33,494 bases of DNA from an uncultured Gammaproteobacteria bacterium (GTDB lineage Bacteria > Pseudomonadota > Gammaproteobacteria > PS1 > Pseudothioglobaceae). The DNA lies in contig CALCCK010000045.1 of NCBI GenBank assembly GCA_937899995.1, forward strand, positions 1 to 33,494. The letters run 5' to 3'. Numbering within the stretch: position 1 is the first letter of the stretch; every line of letters starts with the position of its first letter. A program made the position numbers and the translations under genes. Below the pieces are notes generated by a model. The model saw only the letters and a program-made list of their open reading frames with translations, ran no database searches and had not been told where the DNA came from. Below are positions 7,899-16,189 of the stretch, piece by piece.

Positions 7899-8804
7899 AT
7901 GAATAAAAATAATTATCCAACTATCGATCAAACTATTGGCAACACGCCACTGGTTCGCCTACAACGGCTAAACCCTAATCCTACTAACACCATCTTACTT
8001 AAGCTTGAGGGTAACAACCCTACTGGTTCAGTCAAAGATCGTGCAGCGTTTAACATGATTACCCAAGCCGAATTACGAGGTGAAATCAGTCCTGGGGATA
8101 CATTGATTGAAGCCACCAGTGGCAATACTGGTATTGCACTAGCAATGGTAGCAGCGATTAAAGGTTATCAAATGATTCTCATCATGCCAGATAACCTTTC
8201 ACAAGAGCGGCGTGATGCTATGGCGGCTTATGGCGCTGAACTGATTTTAGTCACTGAAGATGAAGGTATGGAGGGTGCGCGTGACTTAGCCGAACAAATG
8301 GAAGCTGATAGAAAAGGCAAACAGCTTGATCAGTTCGCCAATGAAGATAATCCAAATGCCCATATAAACACCACAGCTGAAGAGATTTGGCAAGATACTA
8401 ATGGTGAAATTACGCATTTTGTCTCAGCTATGGGTACCACAGGTACGATTATGGGTGTTTCTAGCCATTTAAAACAAAAAAATACTGCCATTCAAATCAT
8501 CGGTGTGCAGCCCGAAGATGGCGCACAGATTGCTGGCATTCGTCGCTGGCCAAAAGAATATCTACCTAAGATTTTTGATGCCTCTAAAGTCGACAATATA
8601 ATGGATGTGTCGCAAACCTCTGCTGAGAAAACCACGCGTGATTTGGCCACACAAGAGGGTGTCTTTGCTGGAGTGTCTTCTGGTGGTGCAGTATCCGCAG
8701 CAATTAAACTTTCACAACAAGTGAATAACGCCACTATTGTCACTATTATATGCGATCGAGGAGATCGTTACCTTTCAACAGGATTGTTTACCACCGAGTC
8801 ATAA
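7899..8804 (+). CDS. cysM: Cysteine synthase B (O-acetylserine sulfhydrylase)
   Basis: Makes cysteine from O-acetylserine and sulfide, or with thiosulfate in CysM enzymes. It is a 301-residue PLP enzyme with TIGNTPLVRL, the PLP lysine K46 in NPTGSVKDRA, EATSGNTGIALAM, MPDNLSQERR, the phosphate loop GTTGTIMG, GVFAGVSSGGAVSAA and ICDRGDRYLSTGLF. The DNLSQERR stretch and the ending favour CysM over CysK. No Shine-Dalgarno sequence precedes the ATG. A TATAAA ends eight bases upstream of it, so a leaderless transcript is possible. The ClC gene starts at the base after its stop. Thiosulfate use would suit a sulfur oxidiser, but that is inference. Confidence 0.93.
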   Translation: MNKNNYPTIDQTIGNTPLVRLQRLNPNPTNTILLKLEGNNPTGSVKDRAAFNMITQAELRGEISPGDTLIEATSGNTGIALAMVAAIKGYQMILIMPDNLSQERRDAMAAYGAELILVTEDEGMEGARDLAEQMEADRKGKQLDQFANEDNPNAHINTTAEEIWQDTNGEITHFVSAMGTTGTIMGVSSHLKQKNTAIQIIGVQPEDGAQIAGIRRWPKEYLPKIFDASKVDNIMDVSQTSAEKTTRDLATQEGVFAGVSSGGAVSAAIKLSQQVNNATIVTIICDRGDRYLSTGLFTTES

Positions 8805-10076
8805 ATGCGTCGATACCTCTCTCATCAATTTCCTAATGAGATTAAAACTTACGCATCCCTACTACTTGCTAGTTTAGCTTCAGTTGTTGTTATCACTTTC
8901 TTTTTACAAATTAGTGATGAAGCACAACATATTTTTAAAAACCTAGTCGCTACCAAGCCTTACTTAAGCTTTATTATTACACCGCTTATTTTTGTTGGGA
9001 TTATTTATATTGCCAAATATTATTGCCATTATGTGCAAGGCAGTGGTATTCCACAACTAATTGCTGCAACCGATTCACGTAATAAAAGTATTCGAGAACA
9101 ATTGCTTTCATTCCGAATCGCCTTAGGGAAAATTGTTTTTATTTTTCTTGCGATGCTTAGTGGTGCACCAATCGGCATTGAGGGACCTAGCATCCATATT
9201 GGCGGCTCTATATTTTATGGTTTTAATCGATTCATCAAACTCAAGCGAAAACTACTGATCCATAGTTTAATTGCCATTGGTGGTAGTGCGGGGTTGATTA
9301 TTGCTTTTAATGCACCGATTGCTGGCGTACTGTTTGCTTACGAAGAGATTGGCCGAAAGCTAAAAAAACAAGCTTTAGTACTAATTGCTATTGTGAGTGC
9401 TGTAGTTTATTTGTTTGCTATTATCTATCGTGGCAATACCGCGTACTTAACCGACCTGTCCCTACATTCATTTGATCTAACTTTGATTTGGCAGCTTGTA
9501 CCTTTAGCAATTATTACTGGTGTGTTAGGTGGATTGTTTGCTAAAACAACCTTGTATCTTATCAATAAATTTATCTCACACAGCAAGGCCAGAGTCATTG
9601 TAATCGCTATATTACTCGGCTTAGTTATCGCTATCTTTAACTATATATCTGGTGGACAAATCGCAGGCTCTGGACGTGAGGAAGTTTTACAAATACTCAA
9701 TAACGAAACCTTGGGTTTAGATTTTATCGCAATGAAATACTTTGCTACCCTCACCTCTTTCGCTTCTACGATTCCAGGCGGTGTGTTTATGCCAAGTATT
9801 GCAATTGGTGCAGGTATTGGCTCAGAAGCTGCTAGCTTCTACACGCAGGTCGATACTGAAGTGATTGTAATGATGGCGATGATTGCCTACTTAAGTGCAG
9901 TGATTAGAGCGCCTTTAACTTCTACTTTTGTCATTCTTGAAATGACGCTTAGCTTACACTTGTTGATTCCAGGTTTGGTTGTTGCCTTTATTGCTAACTT
10001 TATTTCTAAGCAAATATTCACACAGCCTATTTACGAAGCATTGGCGGATAATTACCTAAAACTCACCACCAAGTAA
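8805..10076 (+). CDS. ClC family chloride channel or H+/Cl- antiporter
   Basis: A 423-residue membrane protein with the ClC anion-site motifs: GSGIPQ (79-84), GAPIGIEGPS with the gating glutamate E126, AFNAPIAGVLFAYEE whose last Glu (E181) aligns with the internal proton glutamate E203 of E. coli ClcA, and IPGGVFMPSIAIGAGIG. Having both glutamates suggests an H+/Cl- exchanger rather than a plain channel. The usual GREGP is GIEGP here, so the Arg is replaced by Ile. It has no cytoplasmic CBS domains. The ATG follows the cysM stop with zero spacing (TAAATG), so it is probably translated by coupling. hemJ meets its end head-on. Confidence 0.94.
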   Translation: MRRYLSHQFPNEIKTYASLLLASLASVVVITFFLQISDEAQHIFKNLVATKPYLSFIITPLIFVGIIYIAKYYCHYVQGSGIPQLIAATDSRNKSIREQLLSFRIALGKIVFIFLAMLSGAPIGIEGPSIHIGGSIFYGFNRFIKLKRKLLIHSLIAIGGSAGLIIAFNAPIAGVLFAYEEIGRKLKKQALVLIAIVSAVVYLFAIIYRGNTAYLTDLSLHSFDLTLIWQLVPLAIITGVLGGLFAKTTLYLINKFISHSKARVIVIAILLGLVIAIFNYISGGQIAGSGREEVLQILNNETLGLDFIAMKYFATLTSFASTIPGGVFMPSIAIGAGIGSEAASFYTQVDTEVIVMMAMIAYLSAVIRAPLTSTFVILEMTLSLHLLIPGLVVAFIANFISKQIFTQPIYEALADNYLKLTTK

Positions 10077-10502
10077 TTAAAAAGGTCTAACCACTACCAA
10101 AATAATAATGGCTACCAGTATCAATACTGGAAACTCATTAAACCAACGATAAAATACATGCGAACGTGTGTTTTGATCTGCCTTAAAAATGCTAAGCAAA
10201 TGTCCACAATAAAAATGATAAGCAATCAAAACACCTACCAATGCTAACTTGGTATGTAACCAATATTGTCCAGCATAGATTTGCCACGCATAATCTTGCA
10301 ACATCCAGACACCTAAGGCAGTTGCAATCACAAAACTCGGCATCATAATGCCGTGGTAAAGCTTTCGCTCCATCACCTTAAAGCGTTCAATACTCACTTT
10401 ATCGTCACTCATAGCATGGTAAACAAACAGGCGTGGCAGATAAAACAACGCCGCAAACCAAGTGATAATACTAATAATATGAAAAGCTTTTATCCACAAC
10501 AT
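10077..10502 (-). CDS. hemJ: Protoporphyrinogen IX oxidase HemJ
   Basis: HemJ is a heme-binding membrane protein that oxidises protoporphyrinogen IX to protoporphyrin IX in heme synthesis. The sequence LWIKAFHIISIITWFAALFYLPRLFVYHA is diagnostic, with four to five hydrophobic segments and conserved histidines. MLWIKAFH at 10502 is the family's usual beginning and has an AGGA ribosome binding site 7-10 bases upstream, so I take it over the ORF-track start at 10532. This gives 141 residues. Its stop codon directly abuts that of the ClC gene (convergent, no gap). hemC lies elsewhere in the window. Confidence 0.92.
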   Translation of the reverse strand: MLWIKAFHIISIITWFAALFYLPRLFVYHAMSDDKVSIERFKVMERKLYHGIMMPSFVIATALGVWMLQDYAWQIYAGQYWLHTKLALVGVLIAYHFYCGHLLSIFKADQNTRSHVFYRWFNEFPVLILVAIIILVVVRPF

Positions 10503-10577
10503 ATAATTCCTAACAATATATACAGTTGCCAACCATTATAGTAAAATAAAACGAAACCGATCGCCCTCTTTAAGGAC

Positions 10578-13500
10578 TTGAAAAAATACCGCGAAATCCC
10601 TTACAACTATACTTCGTTCTCAGATAAGGAAGTGGTATGTCGTTTTTTAGGTAAAGAATCGTGGGAATTACTTAACCAACTTAGACAAAATCGTAACACC
10701 GGTCGAAGCGCTAGAATGCTGTTTGAAGTGCTGGGTGATATGTGGGTAGTGAACAGAAACCCTTATTTACAAGAAGACCTAATTAAAAATAAACGTCGTT
10801 GGAAGGCCCTTACTGAGGCGCTTTATTCACGCTTAAACCAAATTAAATCACGCGCTGATGGTAATGAAAAAGTACTTGAGTTAGTACGCAATGCTGACCA
10901 AGCAGTTGACGAATTCAAACACTGCTTAAGTGAATTTAAAAACAACAAACAGCGTATTAAAAAAGCCCTACTTAAGGTCACCCATAACAACAACATTCGC
11001 TTTGATGCACTATCACGTTCATCACATGCAACTGATGCAACTGATTGGCGTGTTGAGTATCCAGCGGTGGTCATTACCCCAGATACTGAGATTGAAATTG
11101 CCGATATTGTTAAAACCTGTATCAAATTAGGTTTAACCATTATTCCTCGTGGTGGTGGTACTGGCTATACTGGTGGTGCGATTCCATTAGATACACAAAC
11201 AGCAGTGATTAATACCGAAAAACTCAGCTTTATTGGGCCAATTCAAAAGCAAAATGGTTTACATTCGATCAATGTTGGTGCCGGTGTAGTTACTAAGCGT
11301 GTTAGTGAAGCAGCAGCAGCTAGCAACTTGGTATTTGCAGTAGATCCTACCTCGCAAGATGCTTGTACGATTGGTGGTAATATCGCTATGAATGCCGGTG
11401 GTAAAAAAGCCCTTCGCTGGGGCACAACCATTGATAACCTACTGTCTTGGAAAATGGTGATGCCCGATGGTAATTGGCTACAAGTCAAACGCTTAGATCA
11501 TAATCAAGACAAAATCCAATTATTGGATGAAGTTAGTTTTAAGATTCATCACTTAAAAACCGATGGAAAAACCCTGGTCAAAACTGAAACACTCACCATT
11601 AATACCACACATATACGCAAAAGTGGCCTGGGAAAAGACGTTACCAATAAGTTTTTAGATGGCCTTCCAGGGATTCAAAAAGAGGGTTGCGATGGTTTTA
11701 TTACCTCGGCTGAATTTATCCTTCATCAACCACTCGGGCATATTAATACCCTGTGTTTAGAATTCTTTGGTCATGATTTAGACAATGCAGTTTCTGCCAT
11801 TGTGGCGATTAAAGACAGTGTCGATAGCAACCAAGATGTTGATTTAGTAGGTATGGAACACTTAGATGCCCGTTATGTAAAAGCTGTCAATTACACCACC
11901 AAGGCCTCTCGATCAGAATTACCTAAGATGATACTGTTGATTGACATTAGTTCGAATAATCAATCTTCTTTAGACGATCAGATTGATAAAATCATCACCC
12001 TAACACACGATCGTGAAGGTGAATGCTTTGTGGCTAAATCGCCTGAAAAACGACAAACTTTTTGGAAAGACCGCGCCAATACTGCCGCAATTGCCGCACA
12101 CACCAACGCCTTTAAAATCAACGAAGATGTGGTGATTCCACTGGATAAACTGGGTGATTATAGTAATGGCATAGAGCACATTAATATTCGACTTTCGATT
12201 GAAAATAAATTAGCTACATTAGATGCAATTAAAGCTTATTTTCAAAATATTAACCCAGACTCTAGCCTAATTAAAGACAAAATTGACCATGCTTTAACTT
12301 TACTTAATGAAGTTGATACTGAGTGGAAAGGCGCATTAGCAAGTCTAGCACAAGTAGCTGAATTTAAAGCCATTCAAATGGGGGAACGGGTTATCTCCTA
12401 TATTAATGAATTTGCACAGCCATTGAACGATTTACTCATGGGTGATCTCTTTGCCGAAATACGTAAAGAGGTCCAGGCAATCCATACTGAGCACCGTGAA
12501 AGTCGTCTTTTTGTCGCCACCCATATGCATGCTGGTGATGGCAATGTACATACCAATATTCCGGTGCATTCACACAATCCACAGATGTTGCACCAAGCTG
12601 AAATGGTGGTGGATGAAATCATGACATTGGCATCAGACCTTGGCGGTGTAATTTCTGGTGAACATGGGATTGGCTTAACCAAATATCAATACTTATCTGA
12701 TAAATTCAAACAAGAATTTATCGAATACAAAAATAAAATCGATCCAAATGGGCATTTTAATAAAGGCAAGCTCATGCCTGGTAGCGGGTTAGATAATGCC
12801 TTTACGCCATCACTGCGACTGGTTGAGCAAGAAGCTTTAATTTTAGAAAGCAGTGAAATTGGTGAGATTATCGATATGGTAAAATCTTGCGTGCGATGTG
12901 GTAAATGTAAAGATGTGTGTACCACTCATGTACCAGAAGCTAATTTATTGTATTCGCCACGTGAGAAAATTATTGGCACCAACTTAATCGCTGAAGCCTT
13001 CCTCTACGAAGAACAAACTCGCCGAGGTGTTTCGATCAATCATTTTGACGAATTTAACGACATTGCTGATCATTGTACTATTTGCCATCGTTGTGAAAAA
13101 CCGTGCCCAGTCAATATTGATTTTGGCGATGTATCAATCAAAATGAAAAATATTTTGGTTAAGAAAAATAAACGCCGCATCAATATTGCTGCCAGAGTTT
13201 CCATTGCTTATTTAAATATGACCAAACCATGGCAAATCAACTTAACCAAAAAACTGTTAATTGACTTTAGCTATAAAGCTCAGCATATTGCCTCAAGACT
13301 CAGTAAACCTTTCCTAAAGAAACAACCAAATAAAACGGTTGGTAATCCGAGTGCACTTACTGAATTGGTCACCATTTTAGACAAACCATTACCAACCGAT
13401 ACTGGTATGGCACCATTGCGTAGCTTACTCAATATCAATGATGCAGGCACCATTCCAATTTTGGCACACCCTGACAAATCCAACGCTGATTCACCGAGTG

Positions 13501-14270
13501 TATTTTATTTCCCAGGCTGTGGTTCTGAGCGCCTATATTCACAAATTGGCTTGGCCACTATTGCTCTACTCTATCATCAAGGGGTTAAAGTCGTACTACC
13601 ACCAAGTTATTTATGCTGTGGTTACCCACAAAAAAGTGCCGGTAATGAAGCTAAAAGCAAAGAGATTTCTACCGATAATCGCGTGTTGTTCCATCGTATG
13701 GCTAATACGCTCAACTACTTAGACATCAAACATGTATTAACTTCCTGTGGCACCTGTATTGATCAGCTTATGACATACGGACTCGGTGATATTTTTAAAG
13801 ACTCTCAACTCACCGATATTCATGAATACTTACTAGCTAACGATGTCAAACTTGATAGTACCGATGAAAAATACCTCTATCATGCACCATGTCATGACCC
13901 AATTAAGAGTGGGAATTCTGCCGATGTTATTTCACAAATCATGGGTTCTAAGGTGACTAATAATGATCGTTGTTGTGGTGAAGCGGGCACCTTTGCAGTG
14001 GCGCGTGCTGACATCGCCAAACAGGTCAAGTTTAAAAAAGAAAACGAAATCCAAAAAGATCTTACTGCATTAATCGGCACACCAAAAGCCAAAAAAGGCA
14101 TCAAGATGCTAACAACCTGCCCTGCTTGTAGACAAGGCTTATCACGCTATCAAGCAACCACGGGTATTGAGGCAATTTACCCAGTTGAAGTCATGGCCGA
14201 ACAAATCTTGGGTGAGAATTGGCAGAAAGACTTTATCAAATCTGTAAAAATTGAAAAAATACTACTTTAA
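10578..14270 (+). CDS. FAD-linked oxidase/iron-sulfur oxidoreductase fusion (DUF3683 type)
   Basis: A 1230-residue protein. Order: an N-terminal region typical of DUF3683 proteins (REIPYNYTSFSDKEV, GRSARMLFEVLGDMWVV; residues 1-150), an FAD-binding PCMH domain (about 160-330, IIPRGGGTGYTGG near 188), a FAD-oxidase C-terminal domain ending in THMHAGDGNVHTNIPVH and GEHGIGLTKYQYL (about 640-710), two [4Fe-4S] motifs (CVRCGKCKDVC near 771, CTICHRCEKPC near 833), then two CCG domains as in GlcF/HdrD (PGCGSERL, LCCGYPQ, SCGTC, HAPCHD, RCCGEAG; about 976-1140) and a late CPAC. It resembles GlcD plus GlcF in one chain, so a 2-hydroxyacid (lactate or glycolate) dehydrogenase feeding the quinone pool is likely, but the substrate is not known. 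TTG at 10578 is the only common start after an in-frame stop at 10542. AAGGA lies only one base before it, which is oddly close. Confidence 0.88.
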   Translation: MKKYREIPYNYTSFSDKEVVCRFLGKESWELLNQLRQNRNTGRSARMLFEVLGDMWVVNRNPYLQEDLIKNKRRWKALTEALYSRLNQIKSRADGNEKVLELVRNADQAVDEFKHCLSEFKNNKQRIKKALLKVTHNNNIRFDALSRSSHATDATDWRVEYPAVVITPDTEIEIADIVKTCIKLGLTIIPRGGGTGYTGGAIPLDTQTAVINTEKLSFIGPIQKQNGLHSINVGAGVVTKRVSEAAAASNLVFAVDPTSQDACTIGGNIAMNAGGKKALRWGTTIDNLLSWKMVMPDGNWLQVKRLDHNQDKIQLLDEVSFKIHHLKTDGKTLVKTETLTINTTHIRKSGLGKDVTNKFLDGLPGIQKEGCDGFITSAEFILHQPLGHINTLCLEFFGHDLDNAVSAIVAIKDSVDSNQDVDLVGMEHLDARYVKAVNYTTKASRSELPKMILLIDISSNNQSSLDDQIDKIITLTHDREGECFVAKSPEKRQTFWKDRANTAAIAAHTNAFKINEDVVIPLDKLGDYSNGIEHINIRLSIENKLATLDAIKAYFQNINPDSSLIKDKIDHALTLLNEVDTEWKGALASLAQVAEFKAIQMGERVISYINEFAQPLNDLLMGDLFAEIRKEVQAIHTEHRESRLFVATHMHAGDGNVHTNIPVHSHNPQMLHQAEMVVDEIMTLASDLGGVISGEHGIGLTKYQYLSDKFKQEFIEYKNKIDPNGHFNKGKLMPGSGLDNAFTPSLRLVEQEALILESSEIGEIIDMVKSCVRCGKCKDVCTTHVPEANLLYSPREKIIGTNLIAEAFLYEEQTRRGVSINHFDEFNDIADHCTICHRCEKPCPVNIDFGDVSIKMKNILVKKNKRRINIAARVSIAYLNMTKPWQINLTKKLLIDFSYKAQHIASRLSKPFLKKQPNKTVGNPSALTELVTILDKPLPTDTGMAPLRSLLNINDAGTIPILAHPDKSNADSPSVFYFPGCGSERLYSQIGLATIALLYHQGVKVVLPPSYLCCGYPQKSAGNEAKSKEISTDNRVLFHRMANTLNYLDIKHVLTSCGTCIDQLMTYGLGDIFKDSQLTDIHEYLLANDVKLDSTDEKYLYHAPCHDPIKSGNSADVISQIMGSKVTNNDRCCGEAGTFAVARADIAKQVKFKKENEIQKDLTALIGTPKAKKGIKMLTTCPACRQGLSRYQATTGIEAIYPVEVMAEQILGENWQKDFIKSVKIEKILL

Positions 14271-14313
14271 ATACATAATTACAACAATTTTTTGCATTTA
14301 TACATCAGATATA

Positions 14314-14322
14314 TGCTAAAAT
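14314..14322 (+). promoter_or_regulatory. Extended -10 promoter of the secreted SCP2-like gene
   Basis: TGCTAAAAT is an extended -10 box with TTGCAT 19 bases before the hexamer (14292-14297). The leader of about 75 bases ends in a strong ribosome binding site AAGGAG (14392-14397), five bases before the ATG at 14403. This is the best ribosome binding site seen in the window, which suggests high expression of the small secreted protein. Confidence 0.5.
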
Positions 14323-14402
14323 TCGACTTTATTAAATCCTAGAAAGAGTAGCACTTTTTCAGGTGTTAATAATTTAAAAAAATAATAAAACAAGGAGAAA
14401 AT

Positions 14403-14849
14403 ATGAAAAAAATCATTAGTATATTTATCGCATTATTTGCATTAAATGCTTCTGCTGACTTAAAAGGTCTTGTGGATGGTATTAACAACTCTACAACGCC
14501 TGCAGAGCTTGTAGCATCAGGCTGGGCCGCAAACGATGGTGGTAAAGGTTACAAAATTTTACAAATCATTGTAAAAGGCACTGATATGTCTGCCGAACTA
14601 CAATTAGATAAAACCGGTAAGATTGTTGCCTCAAAAATGGGTGCAACTAGTAAATTAGACACTAGTGTTGATTATAAAATGACTGCCACTGCAGCAGATT
14701 GGAAGGCAATGGGCACTGGAGAAAGAGGTCCAATGTACCATATGTCACCTCTAGGCGGACTATCATTTGATGGCCCTATGGTCGAGGCAATGAAGAATAT
14801 GGGTCCATTTGCAAATTTCTTAATTCAAATCGGAACTAACCTTAACTAA
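14403..14849 (+). CDS. Secreted SCP2-like small protein
   Basis: 148 residues beginning with a clear Sec signal peptide (MKKIISIFIALFALNASA, cut before DLKG). The mature part has the pattern of the SCP2 sterol/lipid-carrier fold: a beta strand rich middle (YKILQIIVKGTDMSAELQLDKTGKIVASKMG), VDYKMTATAADWKAMGTGERGPM, then GGLSFDGPMVEAMKNMGPFANFLIQI, which parallels the SCP2 GKLKVEGDMGLAMKL segment. I infer a periplasmic lipid-binding or hydrophobic ligand role; the match is by eye and no catalytic residue is evident. It has its own promoter and the strongest ribosome binding site here. It ends three bases before the convergent GGCT-like gene. Confidence 0.62.
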   Translation: MKKIISIFIALFALNASADLKGLVDGINNSTTPAELVASGWAANDGGKGYKILQIIVKGTDMSAELQLDKTGKIVASKMGATSKLDTSVDYKMTATAADWKAMGTGERGPMYHMSPLGGLSFDGPMVEAMKNMGPFANFLIQIGTNLN

Positions 14850-14852
14850 CCT

Positions 14853-15230
14853 TTAGCAACCTGAAGGTTTAAGTGCGGGTGTGTCATCATCTGCACTTAC
14901 ATACACCCAGGCATTCTTACCTGACTTTAATTTCCCCATCACACGTTGATACTCATCAACTTCATATTTATCTGATTGGGCTAATTCTTTAGTAGTAATC
15001 TCAAATACCATTCCTGGTATTTCATCCTCACAATCACAAGTAACAATGGCAATTGGATGATAACTTTCACCACTCAAAACCACCACATTTTGATCATTGA
15101 TCTTAACTTTATTAAGCTTATAGCCTAACAATACATCGTTAAATCCTATTAACTCTCGTTCAAAGGTTTCAAGTTGTACTTCAATATTTTGCAAGGTACC
15201 ATAGGAAAAAAGTAATTCAGTTGTGTTCAT
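14853..15230 (-). CDS. Gamma-glutamylcyclotransferase/AIG2-like family protein
   Basis: 125 residues with the family hallmark LLFSYGTLQNIEVQ at the start (substrate-binding YGTL loop), GYKLNKVKIND, an acidic segment PGMVFEITTKELAQSDKYEVDEYQRV that carries the expected catalytic Glu in YEVDEY, and a strand-like AWVYVS near the end. GGCT-like enzymes release 5-oxoproline from gamma-glutamyl amines or peptides such as glutathione products; AIG2-like members often have unknown substrates. It is convergent with the SCP2-like gene and has its own promoter candidate upstream. Confidence 0.85.
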   Translation of the reverse strand: MNTTELLFSYGTLQNIEVQLETFERELIGFNDVLLGYKLNKVKINDQNVVVLSGESYHPIAIVTCDCEDEIPGMVFEITTKELAQSDKYEVDEYQRVMGKLKSGKNAWVYVSADDDTPALKPSGC

Positions 15231-15268
15231 AAGTAAGCCAACCTAATTGATAATAAATACGACTGTTG

Positions 15269-15278
15269 ATTATATAAT
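15269..15278 (-). promoter_or_regulatory. Symmetric -10 element upstream of the GGCT-like gene
   Basis: ATTATATAAT is a perfect 10-base palindrome that gives TATAAT on the minus strand (15274-15269) about 39 bases before the ATG at 15230, and also TATAAT on the plus strand (15273-15278). The minus-strand reading serves the GGCT-like gene. The plus-strand reading would point into the 300-base region without a gene. No convincing -35 box. Confidence 0.4.
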
Positions 15279-15564
15279 AGGTGAATCATACAGAAAAAAT
15301 CTAAATGCTAAATCGCTTTTTCAGCGCCTAGTTGACACATTTTAGAAAGAAAACCAAACGCATATTTATCAACTACTCAGTCAATAATGTCAGTGTATAG
15401 TTTTTATAAAGAGTGATTGCATTGCAAAATAAATCATGATGAGACAATCTTAAAATCAATGCAATCAAAATGTATTGAAAGTATTTATCTTGGGGAGAGA
15501 AATACTTATATAACAAATATAATGTAAATTATCTATTAAAGAAAGTTACAATTAAATTATGGGA

Positions 15565-15590
15565 AACCATATATTTTAAAATATATGGTT
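15565..15590. repeat. Perfect 26-base palindrome beside the response regulator stop codon
   Basis: AACCATATATTTTAAAATATATGGTT reads the same on both strands with no mismatch. It lies two bases beyond the TAA of the TtrR-like gene. It may be a transcription end signal (hairpin with a 4-6 base loop) or a dimeric regulator site; there is no T-run after it on the minus strand, so a normal intrinsic terminator is not well supported. Confidence 0.6.
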
Positions 15591-15592
15591 AA

Positions 15593-16189
15593 TTATCTAA
15601 AAAGATGAATCGACATTTTGACCAAATCAGGCAGAGATGTCGCCTTCATTTTTTTCATCACTTTTGATCTATGAGCTTCTATAGTAGCCATAGAAACATG
15701 CAATACTTCTGCAATATTTTTATTCATCAAGCCTAGCACAACTTGATCAAAAACTAATATCTCTTTCTTAGTCAAAGTTTGATAATTTTTTAAAATAATC
15801 ATTCTATCTTTAAAAACTTTGTTTGCTAAAACAACCTTCTCGAGTAGAACTTCAGGATCAAATGGCTTTTGAATAAAATCAAACGCACCTAACTTCATAG
15901 CCTTAATAGCCAAACTAACGTTGCCATGGCCAGTAATAAATATAGTGGGCTGAATACAGCCTAATTCATTCAATTTTCTTTGCAACTCCAAACCATCCAT
16001 TTTATCCATGCTAATATCAGAAATTAAGCAACCTTTCATATCAAGGTTACTTACTTGATTTAAATAATCTATCGCACTCTCAAAAATAATTAATTTGTAA
16101 TCGTGAATACTAAAAAAAATTGATAAAGAATCTCTAATCTCTTTATCGTCATCAATTAAATATAAGATGGGTAAAATTTTATTTTTCAT
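15593..16189 (-). CDS. Two-component response regulator, FixJ/TtrR type
   Basis: 198 residues. The receiver domain (1-120) has the acidic pocket D13-D15, phosphoacceptor D58 in CLISDISM, T86 in FITGHGN and K108 in QKPF. The FITGHGNVSLAIKAMKLGAFDFIQKPF run is typical of FixJ/TtrR regulators. The C-terminal LuxR-type helix-turn-helix (about 137-185) has LTKKEILVFDQVVLGLMNKNIAEVL and VSMATIEAHRSKVMKKM. It overlaps the end of the sensor kinase gene by 11 bases, so the pair is co-translated. In Salmonella TtrR activates tetrathionate reductase genes; no ttrABC is in this window, so its targets are unknown. Confidence 0.9.
   Translation of the reverse strand: MKNKILPILYLIDDDKEIRDSLSIFFSIHDYKLIIFESAIDYLNQVSNLDMKGCLISDISMDKMDGLELQRKLNELGCIQPTIFITGHGNVSLAIKAMKLGAFDFIQKPFDPEVLLEKVVLANKVFKDRMIILKNYQTLTKKEILVFDQVVLGLMNKNIAEVLHVSMATIEAHRSKVMKKMKATSLPDLVKMSIHLFR

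Larger units (their letters stand above)
15231..15592. other. Intergenic region of 362 bases, AT-rich
   Basis: Between the GGCT-like gene and the end of the response regulator gene, both on the minus strand. Apart from the -10 palindrome near its left end and a 26-base palindrome at its right end I see no ORF longer than a few tens of codons, no tRNA fold and no repeat array. A small RNA cannot be excluded. Confidence 0.6.

Noticed and set aside
12398-12682. Antisense ORF of 94 residues within the DUF3683 gene (and similar ones at 28311..28631, 25535..25849, 23830..24159)
   Set aside because: Shadows of strongly conserved genes; cysteine, serine and proline rich translations with no family pattern, no ribosome binding site and no spacing to neighbours.
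14848-14869. AACCTT...AAGGTT stem between the SCP2-like and GGCT-like genes as a bidirectional terminator
   Set aside because: Only six to seven base pairs, no T-run on either strand, and half of it is coding for the GGCT-like C-terminus.
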